Of a stretch of 64,000 nucleotides of DNA, positions 32,758-40,942 are shown in pieces. A program made the translations under genes and the position numbers. The DNA lies in the NCBI GenBank assembly GCA_051657165.1, contig JBOFKD010000165.1, positions 1 to 64,000 on the forward strand. The letters are read 5' to 3'. Positions within the stretch are counted from its first letter, which is position 1. Every line of letters begins with the position of its first letter. Under the pieces are notes generated by a model. It saw only the letters and a program-made list of their open reading frames with translations. It did no database searches and was not told the DNA's origin. The DNA comes from UBA7332 sp051657165. Lineage in GTDB: Bacteria > Bacteroidota > Bacteroidia > Bacteroidales > UBA7332.

Positions 32758-35499
32758 TTAGAATGTATAATTAAACCCTACAGAGAAAGATGTTCCCTTA
32801 CGATATCTTTCTACGAGCTTTTCCTCTCCGGTATTGGCGACTTCCTGTTTAAAACGATTCGCCTGATTCAAGAGGTTTTTAAACGACAGTTTCATCTGCA
32901 TCTTGCTGTTAAACTGCATAATGCCATTAAAATCCAGGGAATGATAGGCCTCTTCTTTTACATTACCTACGCCATTGATACCTACAGAAGAGATTCTCGG
33001 ACCACGTACATTATATACTAATGCCAGAGATAAGTTACGTTCGTTATCCTGTAACGGACTCCAGTTAATATCTGCATTAATCAAATAAGGAGAGGCTCCC
33101 TGAAGTTGTCTTTTTTTATCGGTGTAAATCCCGTTTTCGGGCAACTGGATAACTGTGTATATATAAGATGCATTTACTCCAAACCGAAGATTTCTCAGTA
33201 TATTCTTACGATACTCTGCTTCAAATCCGGCAACCTGTCCCTTATCTACATTCCGGAAAGTATTTATTGCAGCCCCGGCATATTCCTGCACGCGCTCAAT
33301 CGGTGAATCGAGATATTTGTAGTATCCGGATATTGAGATAAGATCTCCGGGAGCCGGATAAAACTCATAGCGCAAATCCAGATTATAATTTATCCCGTTC
33401 TTTAAATCAGCATATCCTCTGACAGCTGCGCCCCCGTAGGACTCTTTGTATTCAAACGGAGCCATTTCAATAAAAGAAGGGCGCGTAATGGTACGTGAAG
33501 CACTGAATAAAAAGTTCTGCTTCTGATCTAAGCTATATTTTATATTCAAAGCAGGGAATAAATCATTTGATTTCAGTTCGGCTTTCTGCTCTTTGCCTGC
33601 ATCAGTCCAGTATCTTACAGACTGAAGAGAAGACTCATAACGCAATCCTCCGGATAGAAGCAGAGACTCAATAACCTTATATTCAAAATCCATAAACACA
33701 GCTGCAACCCAGTTATTGGCATAATAATTATTACGTGGCAGAGCTACCTTTTTAATAGATACAGACCCATTCGCAATATTCGCATCGTTGATAAAATCAG
33801 GATGATATATATCTGTAATCTCAGGATTGATATCCTTCAGATTGTAGTAGTAATTAGATGACTCAAAGTCTCTTGACTTATTTTTATAAGCTCCTCCTAA
33901 ACGAACTTTATTCGCAGCATTGCTCCTTCCTGAAGGCAGATAAGTCAATGAAACATTACCGGTCCACTCCTTTTCTGAAAGGTTTGCAAAGAATCTGGAT
34001 GTCTCCTGCTGATTCAGCTTAAACAGGTCATATCCGCCATTCTCATTCTTCAGATACATAATTTGCCTGCGGTCAGGTTCGTCACTCTTCGTGTGTCCGT
34101 ATGCTCCTTTCCAGTCAATATTCCATTTCCGGGCAAGCTCATGCACACCGATCAGCTGATTGTTTAGCAGCTGGTAATTCCGGTACAATGAATTATTAGC
34201 AAGAAGCGGCATTCCTTCAGCATCAAATCCCTCACGTGTTGCAAAATTATCTTCCGACTTGTTCACGTAAAGTATATTGTAAGAAAAGCGATTCCGGTCC
34301 TTCAGTGAAAAGCTGATTTGTCCGAGAGCTGAGGTGGTAGTTTCATAGCTCCATTTATCTGAAGTAAATGCATCAAGAATTTCTCCCTGTGCTGTCATGG
34401 TTGACTGAAGTGTGTTTGTATAATTCGTATATTCATTATCGAACTGAGCATTGACAGAGATGCTTAATTCATTTTCACCAAACATAAAGCTTTTGCCTCC
34501 GTTCAGACTCAGACCAATCTCAGGAAGAGCCGTCCCCTTAGTTGCCGAAAAGCTCTCGGAAAAAGGACTTTTGCGCAGTGTCGCAAAATCTTTGGAAGAC
34601 ATATCTTTCACTTGCTGAGAAAGATTCATGCTGCGGTTGAACCCAAAGTAGTTGCAAGGCTGATCTGCTTTATAGAATGGTTTAAATAATGTACCTGCTT
34701 TTCCTCCGGTTGAAACACCTAAGGTCAGATAACTATTCTTTGAGTTTTCTTTTGTTTCAATATCTATATGCGCTCCGGCGTAATCCCCGAATGCATTTGG
34801 ATTATAAACTTTTGAGACTTTTATGTTCTTCACAAGTGATGAGGAGAAAAGAGATAAAGGTATTAACTTATGATCCGGATTAGGCGATGCGATTGTCAAT
34901 CCGTTAAGTGTGGTGATACTATATCGGTCACCTAATCCCCGCACAAAAACCTGATTGTTTCCCGATGTAGAAATTCCGGTAATCTTTTTCACACCGTCCT
35001 CCACATTTGAGATTCCTTTTATTGACATTTCCTTTGCACCCATACTTTCAACAGCCACAGTTGAGAGTTTTCGTTCGAGCAACAAAGCTCCCTCTCCTTC
35101 GTTATTCCTGCGTCCTGTCACGACGACCTCGTTCAGTTGAAGATTAGCTTTACCCATTTCAATATTAATGCGGGTTATCTTACCACTTTCAACGCTAACT
35201 TCGGCAACCTCTTTCGGTTCGTAAGAAATATAAGTAAAGCGCAATGTGTATTTTCCGGGATTAAGATTCGCAATTTCAAAGTTTCCGTCAATATCTGTTA
35301 TCGTTCCGTCGCTAGAACCGACTATCTGAATAGCGGCACCGGGAAGAGTTTCATTAAATTCTTTATCCATTACGATTCCGGATATACAGCCTGGTTTGGA
35401 TGCTGCCTTCCTGGACTCTAATCGTTCAACGGCACTAAGACTCATCAAGCTGAAAAGAAATAATACTAAAGCACTTATCTTTTTAAGATCTGATTTCAT
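32758..35499 (-). CDS. TonB-dependent outer membrane receptor
   Basis: 913 residues. Signal peptide (about 1-23), then a CarboxypepD_reg-like domain (about 35-120, GIVMDKEFNETLPGAAIQIVG), the plug with LQLNEVVVTGRR as TonB-box-like segment and GISTSGNNQVFVRGLGDRYS, and a 22-strand barrel ending in FSVGFNYTF with terminal Phe. It imports an unknown ligand. The partner is not a SusD but a beta-helix-like lipoprotein encoded just downstream. A promoter with an overlapping inverted repeat lies upstream, suggesting regulated expression. Confidence 0.92.
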   Translation of the reverse strand: MKSDLKKISALVLFLFSLMSLSAVERLESRKAASKPGCISGIVMDKEFNETLPGAAIQIVGSSDGTITDIDGNFEIANLNPGKYTLRFTYISYEPKEVAEVSVESGKITRINIEMGKANLQLNEVVVTGRRNNEGEGALLLERKLSTVAVESMGAKEMSIKGISNVEDGVKKITGISTSGNNQVFVRGLGDRYSITTLNGLTIASPNPDHKLIPLSLFSSSLVKNIKVSKVYNPNAFGDYAGAHIDIETKENSKNSYLTLGVSTGGKAGTLFKPFYKADQPCNYFGFNRSMNLSQQVKDMSSKDFATLRKSPFSESFSATKGTALPEIGLSLNGGKSFMFGENELSISVNAQFDNEYTNYTNTLQSTMTAQGEILDAFTSDKWSYETTTSALGQISFSLKDRNRFSYNILYVNKSEDNFATREGFDAEGMPLLANNSLYRNYQLLNNQLIGVHELARKWNIDWKGAYGHTKSDEPDRRQIMYLKNENGGYDLFKLNQQETSRFFANLSEKEWTGNVSLTYLPSGRSNAANKVRLGGAYKNKSRDFESSNYYYNLKDINPEITDIYHPDFINDANIANGSVSIKKVALPRNNYYANNWVAAVFMDFEYKVIESLLLSGGLRYESSLQSVRYWTDAGKEQKAELKSNDLFPALNIKYSLDQKQNFLFSASRTITRPSFIEMAPFEYKESYGGAAVRGYADLKNGINYNLDLRYEFYPAPGDLISISGYYKYLDSPIERVQEYAGAAINTFRNVDKGQVAGFEAEYRKNILRNLRFGVNASYIYTVIQLPENGIYTDKKRQLQGASPYLINADINWSPLQDNERNLSLALVYNVRGPRISSVGINGVGNVKEEAYHSLDFNGIMQFNSKMQMKLSFKNLLNQANRFKQEVANTGEEKLVERYRKGTSFSVGFNYTF

Positions 35500-35529
35500 A
35501 TTCTGATTTATGCATTGATTTTACATCTG

Positions 35530-35560
35530 CAAAAGTAAAGGTCCTGCATTACAGACCTTT
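35530..35560 (-). promoter_or_regulatory. TonB receptor promoter with operator-like inverted repeat
   Basis: The -7 box reads TACTTTTG on the minus strand (35530-35537). Directly upstream, AAAGGTC (35537-35543) and GACCTTT (35554-35560) form a perfect inverted repeat with a 10-base spacer, where the -33 region should be. No good TTTG is found there, so activator or repressor control is plausible. Confidence 0.45.
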
Positions 35561-35779
35561 GTCACTCAAAAAACAGAATCATGAAAATAAAGTAACAAAC
35601 CCGTTAAAGAATATTACAAACGAAACATAATTATTTCATATATATTAAAAGGATTAATATAACCGGATAATTTCATTATTATACAACTGATATACAGCAC
35701 TTGAAACACATAAAAGGATATTCAGTCTAAATAAATAAAGTAGTCTGTCCGGGATTTATATGCTTTTGGAGAAAATCAA

Positions 35780-36068
35780 ACGTTTCAATCTGTCACGAAA
35801 TACGTACAAACAATTCCGTCGATGCCTTTGATTAACTTTCTTCAAAGGGAGAATAACTTCATTTGCTCCTTTGATTAATTTGCAGGTTGTACGTCTCCTC
35901 CGAAGGAGACGTACATATCCTTAGAAGGAGCTGTACATGTCCTTGCAAGGAGACGTACGTCTCCTTATTTATTCATACGTTCAAAAATAATTAATCCCGC
36001 TTTGAAATAACTTAATCATACGTATCTCTCAACTTATTTTCAGTCTGATTTTTTGGCTTTATACGTAT
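35780..36068. repeat. Intergenic element C: four-palindrome array with the same geometry as A and B
   Basis: Located between the TonB receptor start and the manA terminator. ACGT-type words begin at 35780, 35802, 35977, 36020 and 36063. The distances from the first palindrome centre (-108, -86) and the last (+23) are identical to those in element A, although the sequences are otherwise different. Before the array, CCTTTGATTAA occurs twice (35825-35835, 35868-35878) with an inverted TCAAAGG between them (35842-35848). No gene seen in the 690-base gap 35500-36189. Confidence 0.8.
35881..35966. repeat. Four 20-bp palindromic units of element C, period 22
   Basis: GTAC centres at 35889-35892, 35911-35914, 35933-35936 and 35955-35958, exactly 22 apart. 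Unit 4 (35947-35966, AAGGAGACGTACGTCTCCTT) is a perfect 20-bp palindrome; units 2 and 3 keep the AAGGA and TCCTT arms; unit 1 has a degenerate left arm. Confidence 0.95.
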
Positions 36069-36091
36069 ATTAGAACTACTTAAACCAAAAA

Positions 36092-36140
36092 AACGGAATC
36101 GCTTTGCCGGAGATTTATATCCGGCCAAAGCAATTCCGTT
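36092..36140 (-). terminator. manA terminator
   Basis: Long stem (36092-36111 with 36120-36140, one bulge) around an 8-base loop, with an A-run on the left side. Confidence 0.9.
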
Positions 36141-36189
36141 CTCTGTTATTTATTTCTCCTTCCGGAGATTATTTTTAATCTGCCAATAT

Positions 36190-37161
36190 TTAACCAATAT
36201 ATGTTTCCAGCAACTCCACTCCATTCTCCGGAATAATCGTAACATCTGCCACAGATGCCGGAATAAGAACAGATTCCCCTTTTCTTATATCAATCTCATA
36301 TCCGTTTTTATCTTTTATCTGAGCATTACCATTCATACAGATATAGATCACAAAACTATCAGCTGAAAGCAGATTGCGTCTTACCTCTGAAACGATTGGC
36401 AAGTAATTAGTCGTAAAATAAGGAGATACAACTATTTCATTAACTGCATCATCGTGTTTGTTATATTCAGTAAGATATGTCGGATAAACTGTGTAATTCA
36501 GTGCATCTTTAGCTAATTCAGTATGCAGTTCGCGCGCATTCCCCTGAGCGTCGCGTCTGTCATAATCATAAATGCGATAAGTTATATTAGAGGTTTGCTG
36601 AATCTCAGCAACAAAACAACCGGCACCAATAGCATGAATGCGACCGGCCGGAAGGTAGAATACCTGACCGGGCTTAGCGTCATAAGACTGGATGGTTTCC
36701 ATGATTGTATTATTATTTACACGGGAAACATATTCGTCCGCATCAATCTGCTTAGAAAAGCCACATAAAATACGGGCATCCTTTTCAGCATCCATCACGT
36801 ACCACATCTCGGTTTTTCCGAAGCTATTATGTCTCTTCTTTGCCAGCTCATCATCCGGATGAACCTGAATAGATAAGTTATCACGTGCATCAATAAATTT
36901 CACTAAAAGAGGGAAATTATCACCAAAGCGACGATAAACTTTCTCTCCAAGAAGCAGACCTTTGTTTTTCATTATCAGTTCCTCAAGATTCTGCCCTTTA
37001 TCAGCCCCGTTCGAAACGACAGATACATCCCCCTTTACTTGAGATACTTCCCAGCTTTCTCCGATATTCTTCTGATCAGTCGTTACATTTTTAAAAGATG
37101 CGATTTTGTCTCCTCCCCATATCAGGGTTTTAAAAATAGGAGCAAATTTCAATGGATACAT
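36190..37161 (-). CDS. manA: Mannose-6-phosphate isomerase, class I
   Basis: 323 residues. Interconverts mannose 6-phosphate and fructose 6-phosphate for mannose use and GDP-mannose supply. The cupin fold pattern is visible: FKTLIWGGDKI at the N-terminus, SIQVHPDDELA with metal His, KTEMWYVMD with metal Glu, GQVFYLPAGRIHAIGAG with metal His, and ISTR-like NITYRIYDYDR near the active site. Length is that of the short Bacillus-type enzyme. The next gene upstream is a sugar nucleotidyltransferase, a fitting neighbour, but a terminator separates them. Confidence 0.92.
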   Translation of the reverse strand: MYPLKFAPIFKTLIWGGDKIASFKNVTTDQKNIGESWEVSQVKGDVSVVSNGADKGQNLEELIMKNKGLLLGEKVYRRFGDNFPLLVKFIDARDNLSIQVHPDDELAKKRHNSFGKTEMWYVMDAEKDARILCGFSKQIDADEYVSRVNNNTIMETIQSYDAKPGQVFYLPAGRIHAIGAGCFVAEIQQTSNITYRIYDYDRRDAQGNARELHTELAKDALNYTVYPTYLTEYNKHDDAVNEIVVSPYFTTNYLPIVSEVRRNLLSADSFVIYICMNGNAQIKDKNGYEIDIRKGESVLIPASVADVTIIPENGVELLETYIG

Positions 37162-37193
37162 TTAATCTAGGTTTTAGAATAGTTAAAAAAGAG

Positions 37194-37233
37194 AATAGCC
37201 GGAATATTGTAATATTACAATATCCCGGCTATT
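37194..37233 (-). terminator. Terminator of the nucleotidyltransferase gene
   Basis: About 20-bp near-perfect inverted repeat centred at 37213, with an A-run on its left side. Confidence 0.9.
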
Positions 37234-37275
37234 AATATTTAAAGAAATCTACAATATTTATTGTAGTATTTCATT

Positions 37276-38178
37276 CTACCAAAGTTTCTCAGGATATTCT
37301 CCGGCTGCAATTAACGCATTAATTTTAGCAACAACAGCTTCACGATCATCAGCATATGTTACACCAAACCATTTAGATGGTGTATCCAATACTTTAAGTT
37401 TAACTGTTTTATCCTGGATAAGTTTATTAACCATCAAAGGAATGAAGTATTCTGCTTTCAGGTTATCTGAATTATTTTTAAGGAAATCAATGAAGTCCTG
37501 CTCTGAATATTCGAAATAATCCGGAGTGAATCCCCACATGTTCATAGAAACCGGAGTGTTGTCTGGAATAGTTACAAAAACACCTGTTTCATCTTTGTAC
37601 TGAACGTTTCCGTCAATACGCTCAATATGTGTTCTTTCTACAACTGTAGTAAGATATCCGTCAGCATCAGTTGCACTAACACCACGCGCTACAGCTCCAC
37701 TTTCAGACAAAGTGTTACCTACACGGTATCCGATCATGCAATATTCATTTTTCTTTCCTACCATCGTTTTCAGATAGTCAGCAAGAATCTGGAAACTTTC
37801 GCGACCGTAGAAGTCATCTGCATTAATAACAGCAAATGGTTCTTTAATCACATCTTTACCCATTAGCACCGCATGGTTTGTACCCCATGGTTTAACGCGC
37901 TCAGGATTTAATGTAAATCCTTCAGGTAAATGATTCAGTTCCTGAAATACAACTTCTACCGGAATAACCGATTCATATTTTTTTACGATTTTATCTTTAA
38001 AATCTTGTTCGAAGCTATGGCGAATTACAAAGACAACTTTACCAAAACCTGCTCTTACAGCATCGTAAATAGAGTAATCCATGATTGTTTCTCCATGAGG
38101 TCCTAAACCGTCTAACTGTTTCAATCCTCCATATCGGCTACCCATTCCGGCAGCCAAAACAAATAATGTTGGTTTCAT
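37276..38178 (-). CDS. Sugar nucleotidyltransferase family protein
   Basis: 300 residues. The N-terminus LFVLAAGMGSRYGGLKQLDG is the nucleotide-binding signature of NTP_transferase proteins (residues 4-23 region), followed by INADDFYG with metal-binding Asp near residue 118. Such enzymes activate sugar phosphates with UTP, dTTP or GTP. The specific sugar is unclear; the protein is shorter than GalU and lacks the left-handed beta-helix of GlmU. It neighbours manA, so a role in cell-surface sugar supply is plausible. A TACATTTG box sits 40 bases upstream. Confidence 0.85.
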   Translation of the reverse strand: MKPTLFVLAAGMGSRYGGLKQLDGLGPHGETIMDYSIYDAVRAGFGKVVFVIRHSFEQDFKDKIVKKYESVIPVEVVFQELNHLPEGFTLNPERVKPWGTNHAVLMGKDVIKEPFAVINADDFYGRESFQILADYLKTMVGKKNEYCMIGYRVGNTLSESGAVARGVSATDADGYLTTVVERTHIERIDGNVQYKDETGVFVTIPDNTPVSMNMWGFTPDYFEYSEQDFIDFLKNNSDNLKAEYFIPLMVNKLIQDKTVKLKVLDTPSKWFGVTYADDREAVVAKINALIAAGEYPEKLW

Positions 38179-38250
38179 AGATCAATATATAGATTAAAAT
38201 GAATGAATGAGCTACAAATGTAATAAAATATTTAGAACATAAAAGCAAAA

Positions 38251-38279
38251 AAGCCCTTCATCAAAAGGATGAAGGGCTT
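38251..38279 (-). terminator. Terminator of the T9SS cargo gene
   Basis: 12-bp perfect stem (38251-38262 with 38268-38279), with an A-run on the left side. Confidence 0.9.
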
Positions 38280-38288
38280 ATATTTAGG

Positions 38289-40163
38289 TTATCGAACGAT
38301 AATCTTCTCTGTTTGAACGTGATTACCTGTAATCACTTTTACAATGTAAATACCTTTATTCAAATTGAATGAAGCATTCTCTGTTACTACTTTAGAAATA
38401 AATTTCGCACCATTCAAAGCATACACTTCTACCTGAGCTGATCCATCTATCTGAGTAATATTCAATTGTCCGTCTTTCACAAACATAACAGCTTTATCTT
38501 CATCTGTCATTTCGTTAGACACCAATTGAGCATCTTCTAACTGAGCATTTCGAACACCGTACACTGCAGGAGTACCGCTGGCATCAAAAATCATCATCAC
38601 TAGATTCAATCCACGTGAAGCGAAGTCTGACATATCAATTTCCTGAGAACATGTACTCCAGTCTCCGGGTTTTGACGGGTTGATCTGATAGCTCTTACCT
38701 TCAGTACCTAAGACTGCGTTCATGAATGTTTCTGCATTCATTCGTTTATCTTCACCCTCAGTAACGAGAAGTGTCATTGGATATTGAGACGATAAATAAT
38801 CAAAAGTTAATTTCACTTTCTGAACTCCTTCCGGAACATTCAGGAATGGCAACATCAATGCATGAATAGGACCATTTTCTGTTGAAACGAAAGTTGCATT
38901 TTCTTCCGGCACAAATGCCCATGCTGAAGGATAATGGAATGATGGATTTAAGTTATCATCCAATAATACTGTCATTGCATTCCATCCTTTAGGTTCATCT
39001 GTACCAGTCCAGTCTGTAGTCAATGATTGATCTGTCCATGGAAGTGTATTGATTGTTTCCCAAGGAGTCATTTCAGGCAATGGAGGAAGTCCGCCTTCTG
39101 CGGCTTTCACTGTCAGATCTCTTGTTTCGGCAGTAACCATTGGATAGTTTGTACTGCGAAGTCTGACTTTATAATTACCTTCTGCCAGATCAGCAGGAAT
39201 ATTCAATGTTAAAGTACCCGACTCGTCTGTTGTCTGTTTAGCCAGCTCTACAGAAGTTGTAAAATCACCATTCACATCCGATAGTTCTGCAATTACTTCA
39301 TTAGCCGCTGCATTTACGTTGTACGGAGACATTGTCCCTGTCAGTGTAAATGGAAGAGTCAAAGTACCGCAAGGCTCAACCGATTCAGCTGAAAGCTGAC
39401 CAATAGTCAGTTCTGGTTTGTAAACCAACAGAATATCATCTACATATACTTCATCTGTTTTACTTCCTACACCCGGAGTCATATTGGTAGTAAATGACAG
39501 AAGCATATAATGCGGATCTTTTGCATTTGCTTCATACGATGCATAATCAAAAGGAATACTTACACGTTTCCATTCAGTTGCTTCATAATTCAATTCAGCT
39601 TTCGCTACAATATGAGAATTATTAGCCTCATCTGATGATGGATCCTTAAAGTTGAAGCTATCGTGAATAATTGCTGCTATCCGCGCATTATGTGCCTCAC
39701 TTGTATTTGTATATTTAACCCATACAGATATTGAGTCCGGTCTGCCAGTCATTGGCTGAGAAAAATTCTCATCAGCTGTATTTGTAAAATTATAGTTAGA
39801 AGCATTTGTTGGGGATGTAGAGCCTGCATTTACACGACCTGAGGTCATATTACCATTTGCTATAATTCCCGCTGTTAGTTTTGCTTTAATTAGAGCAGAC
39901 TGAGTACCTGCTGATTGAGGTCTGACCTGATCTGATATAATTAACTGTTCTCCGTTTTTACCAAAATTAGTCAGAAAGTTACCTTGCATTGAAGGGAATG
40001 AATTCCATCCGGCTGGTTCTTTCCATCCTTTTTTTGAATCTACAATTTCCCATTCACCTTCGAATGTTGAGTTTTTCAATTGAGGTCCGCCATCGGCGGC
40101 CATTAAATGTGCACCAGCACTGCAAAGTGTCAATGCTGCCATCATTAAACTTCTTTTTTTCAT
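38289..40163 (-). CDS. Secreted PCMD-domain protein with T9SS sorting signal
   Basis: 624 residues. Signal peptide 1-22 (MKKRSLMMAALTLCSAGAHL). The N-terminal third (residues about 30-245) with FEGEWEIVDSKKGWKEPAGW and SISVWVKYTN resembles the PCMD (putative carbohydrate metabolism) domain, a jelly-roll-like fold. Ig-like and further beta domains follow. The last about 70 residues, with QVEVYALNGAKFISK and GIYIVKVITGNHVQTEKIIV, form a type A T9SS C-terminal domain, which directs export across the outer membrane. This implies a type IX secretion system in the organism. Ligand or enzyme activity is unknown. Confidence 0.85.
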   Translation of the reverse strand: MKKRSLMMAALTLCSAGAHLMAADGGPQLKNSTFEGEWEIVDSKKGWKEPAGWNSFPSMQGNFLTNFGKNGEQLIISDQVRPQSAGTQSALIKAKLTAGIIANGNMTSGRVNAGSTSPTNASNYNFTNTADENFSQPMTGRPDSISVWVKYTNTSEAHNARIAAIIHDSFNFKDPSSDEANNSHIVAKAELNYEATEWKRVSIPFDYASYEANAKDPHYMLLSFTTNMTPGVGSKTDEVYVDDILLVYKPELTIGQLSAESVEPCGTLTLPFTLTGTMSPYNVNAAANEVIAELSDVNGDFTTSVELAKQTTDESGTLTLNIPADLAEGNYKVRLRSTNYPMVTAETRDLTVKAAEGGLPPLPEMTPWETINTLPWTDQSLTTDWTGTDEPKGWNAMTVLLDDNLNPSFHYPSAWAFVPEENATFVSTENGPIHALMLPFLNVPEGVQKVKLTFDYLSSQYPMTLLVTEGEDKRMNAETFMNAVLGTEGKSYQINPSKPGDWSTCSQEIDMSDFASRGLNLVMMIFDASGTPAVYGVRNAQLEDAQLVSNEMTDEDKAVMFVKDGQLNITQIDGSAQVEVYALNGAKFISKVVTENASFNLNKGIYIVKVITGNHVQTEKIIVR

Positions 40164-40578
40164 CTAATAAAGGATTAATTAAAAGTTATATTATTTCTCT
40201 ATTTGTATCGCACAATCATTAAAAAAAGAATAATATGTTCCGTGTTTTCTGTGTTAATCATAAGCAAATATGTTTAAAACGCGACAAATGTAAACTATTT
40301 TTCAAATATCCAATAACAAACGAAACAACTAAGACAATATTTAACATTAAAATTAATCACACAAACTCTAATTTTTGAGAAATAAAGACCTCTGATAAGT
40401 CTATGAATAAGCGCATAAGGAGTTTTAGCAGAGTATATTCCTGATAAAATGTTAAAGAGCTGACCTTCAAGAACAAAGATCACCTGATATGCATTATAAC
40501 GATGAAAGAGATATAGTGGCTTTTTATAGAAATACTATAATCTCATTATCTGATTATTCATTTTAATATTTTTATTGT
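40164..40578. other. Divergent intergenic region between T9SS cargo gene and small hypothetical gene
   Basis: 415 AT-rich bases. Only the promoter listed was identified. Further TTTG-like words exist, but none pair as -33/-7. No repeat array, tRNA or credible frame. Confidence 0.4.
40285..40314 (-). promoter_or_regulatory. Promoter of the T9SS cargo gene
   Basis: Minus strand: ATTG (40311-40314), 18-base spacer, TACATTTG (40285-40292). One mismatch from the Bacteroidota consensus. Confidence 0.5.
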
Positions 40579-40842
40579 ATGAGCCACAGGAATATTTTTG
40601 TAGCTTTAGTTAAAGCTATGGATGATGGTCAATATAAAGTAAAATACATTGAATTTGAGAGCTATACTCATCTTGATGTTGAGAATATGACAGACCATCG
40701 CAGAATTGAGTTTTTCGATAAACACTGGGATGAAAATCCCGATCATGCTCCTATTAATAGTCTGGCTGACGTTGATAAATTCATGGCTAAATATATGCTG
40801 CTATATGAAAATGGAAAAGTAACAATGTCTACCCTGCACTAA
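40579..40842 (+). CDS. Small conserved-looking hypothetical protein
   Basis: 87 residues, soluble, acidic, with no signal peptide, Cys or known motif. The sequence (NIFVALVKAMDDGQYKVKYI, then DHRRIEFFDKHWDENPDHAP) looks like a real folded small protein with a strand-helix pattern. It is preceded by an AT-rich leader and followed by a bidirectional terminator shared with mutB. Function unknown. Confidence 0.65.
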   Translation: MSHRNIFVALVKAMDDGQYKVKYIEFESYTHLDVENMTDHRRIEFFDKHWDENPDHAPINSLADVDKFMAKYMLLYENGKVTMSTLH

Positions 40843-40875
40843 AAATGTAAGCCATAGTAATTTAGTTATATTGAA

Positions 40876-40911
40876 AAGAGGCTGTACTCCGTTTACCGGA
40901 GACAGCCTCTT
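40876..40911. terminator. Bidirectional terminator between hypothetical gene and mutB
   Basis: Stem 40876-40885 with 40902-40911, extended by an inner CTCCG/CGGAG pairing; A-run left, T-run right. Confidence 0.88.
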
Positions 40912-40942
40912 CTTTTTTAATACTTTATTGAGACAGGTATTT

